A DNA stretch of 51,081 nt from Hominimerdicola alba (lineage in GTDB: Bacteria; Bacillota; Clostridia; Oscillospirales; Ruminococcaceae), in assembly GCF_900109655.1 (NCBI RefSeq), contig NZ_FOAT01000020.1, forward strand, positions 1 through 51,081, given 5' to 3'. The notes below the pieces were generated by a model. That model did not search any database and had not been told where the DNA came from. It saw only the letters and a list, made by a program, of their open reading frames with translations. The stretch's first letter is position 1, and each line of letters starts with the position of its first letter. A program made the translations under genes and the position numbers. This document shows, piece after piece, positions 51,030 through 51,081 of the stretch.

Positions 51030-51081
51030 GAGTCTATCCTAAAATTTGTGTAAACCTCTGAAGTAGTGTATAATAGAAGAG
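51030..51081 (+). mobile_element. Right IS256-family element, first 52 nt
   Basis: It begins GAGTCTATCC and contains the IS promoter TTGTGT (51046-51051) 17 nt from TATAAT (51069-51074), as in the left copy, reading rightward out of the window. It differs from the left copy at three of 52 positions. The transposase start lies beyond the edge. Confidence 0.8.

Noticed and set aside
1-51081. CRISPR array or cas genes
   Set aside because: No regularly spaced direct repeats with unique spacers were seen; the only tandem repeats are the short arm-type arrays at the element ends.

Overview
The window looks like an accessory defence island from a low-to-mid GC Firmicute, most likely a rumen or gut Ruminococcus-type Oscillospiraceae. 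Supporting this are strong AGGAGG ribosome sites, a GH26 mannanase, DUF3791 and Rpn-type genes, Tn916-type integrase/Xis and a MOBP/ParM mobilisation module. Both ends lie inside copies of the same IS256-family element (1-339 and 51030-51081) facing outward. The sequence was therefore probably cut at a repeat during assembly, or is bracketed by two IS copies.

Layout. 1-3.8 kb: IS end, a nucleotidyltransferase/DUF3791 pair, an AlbA_2 (Schlafen-like) ATPase and a TnpV-like gene. 3.8-29.1 kb: an OLD-like ATPase/TOPRIM gene cut in two by an integrated mobilisable element of about 23.8 kb. Its C-terminal half is at 3809-4964 and its N-terminal half at 28742-29082, both on the minus strand. The element ends in the near-identical 16-bp core TTTTCCCxACxATGAA and in arrays of 11-bp TTACGAC repeats. 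It carries (i) a six-gene minus-strand defence operon (PLD/SNF2 helicase, DUF4391, PrrC-like AAA, Mod, tandem PD-(D/E)XK nuclease, Res), in which Mod is interrupted by a 250-bp palindromic element; (ii) a hairpin-rich oriT-like region followed by ParM, ParR-like, MobC, MobA and MobB-like genes; (iii) an NB-ARC/TPR STAND protein; (iv) a GH26 mannanase and small debris; (v) Xis and integrase.

29.2-45.1 kb: a 15.7-kb run of minus-strand genes, mostly overlapping or closely spaced, downstream of a good promoter at 45112-45140. It encodes a Sel1-repeat protein, Nmad2 and Nmad3 nucleotide-modification proteins, a type I Wadjet set (JetA split by an in-frame TAA, then JetB, JetC, JetD), a MazG-like pyrophosphohydrolase, two large helicases with nuclease or PLD domains, a NUDIX hydrolase, and a VbhA/Fic antitoxin-toxin pair with its own promoter.

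45.1-51.0 kb: an AT-rich stretch with terminators; three tightly packed tRNA genes (Tyr, Glu, His) behind a small HTH gene and a leader ORF with an attenuator-like terminator; then, divergently, two unrelated reverse transcriptases of 471 and 661 aa separated by a 189-nt gap containing three strong hairpins. This resembles a two-RT defence system with a non-coding RNA (DRT type 3-like, UG3 + UG8) and is the most likely place for new biology, together with the composite type III-like operon. Several genes are broken (Mod, JetA, the ATPase, Rpn, a small acidic protein), so parts of the island are decaying while others look intact.
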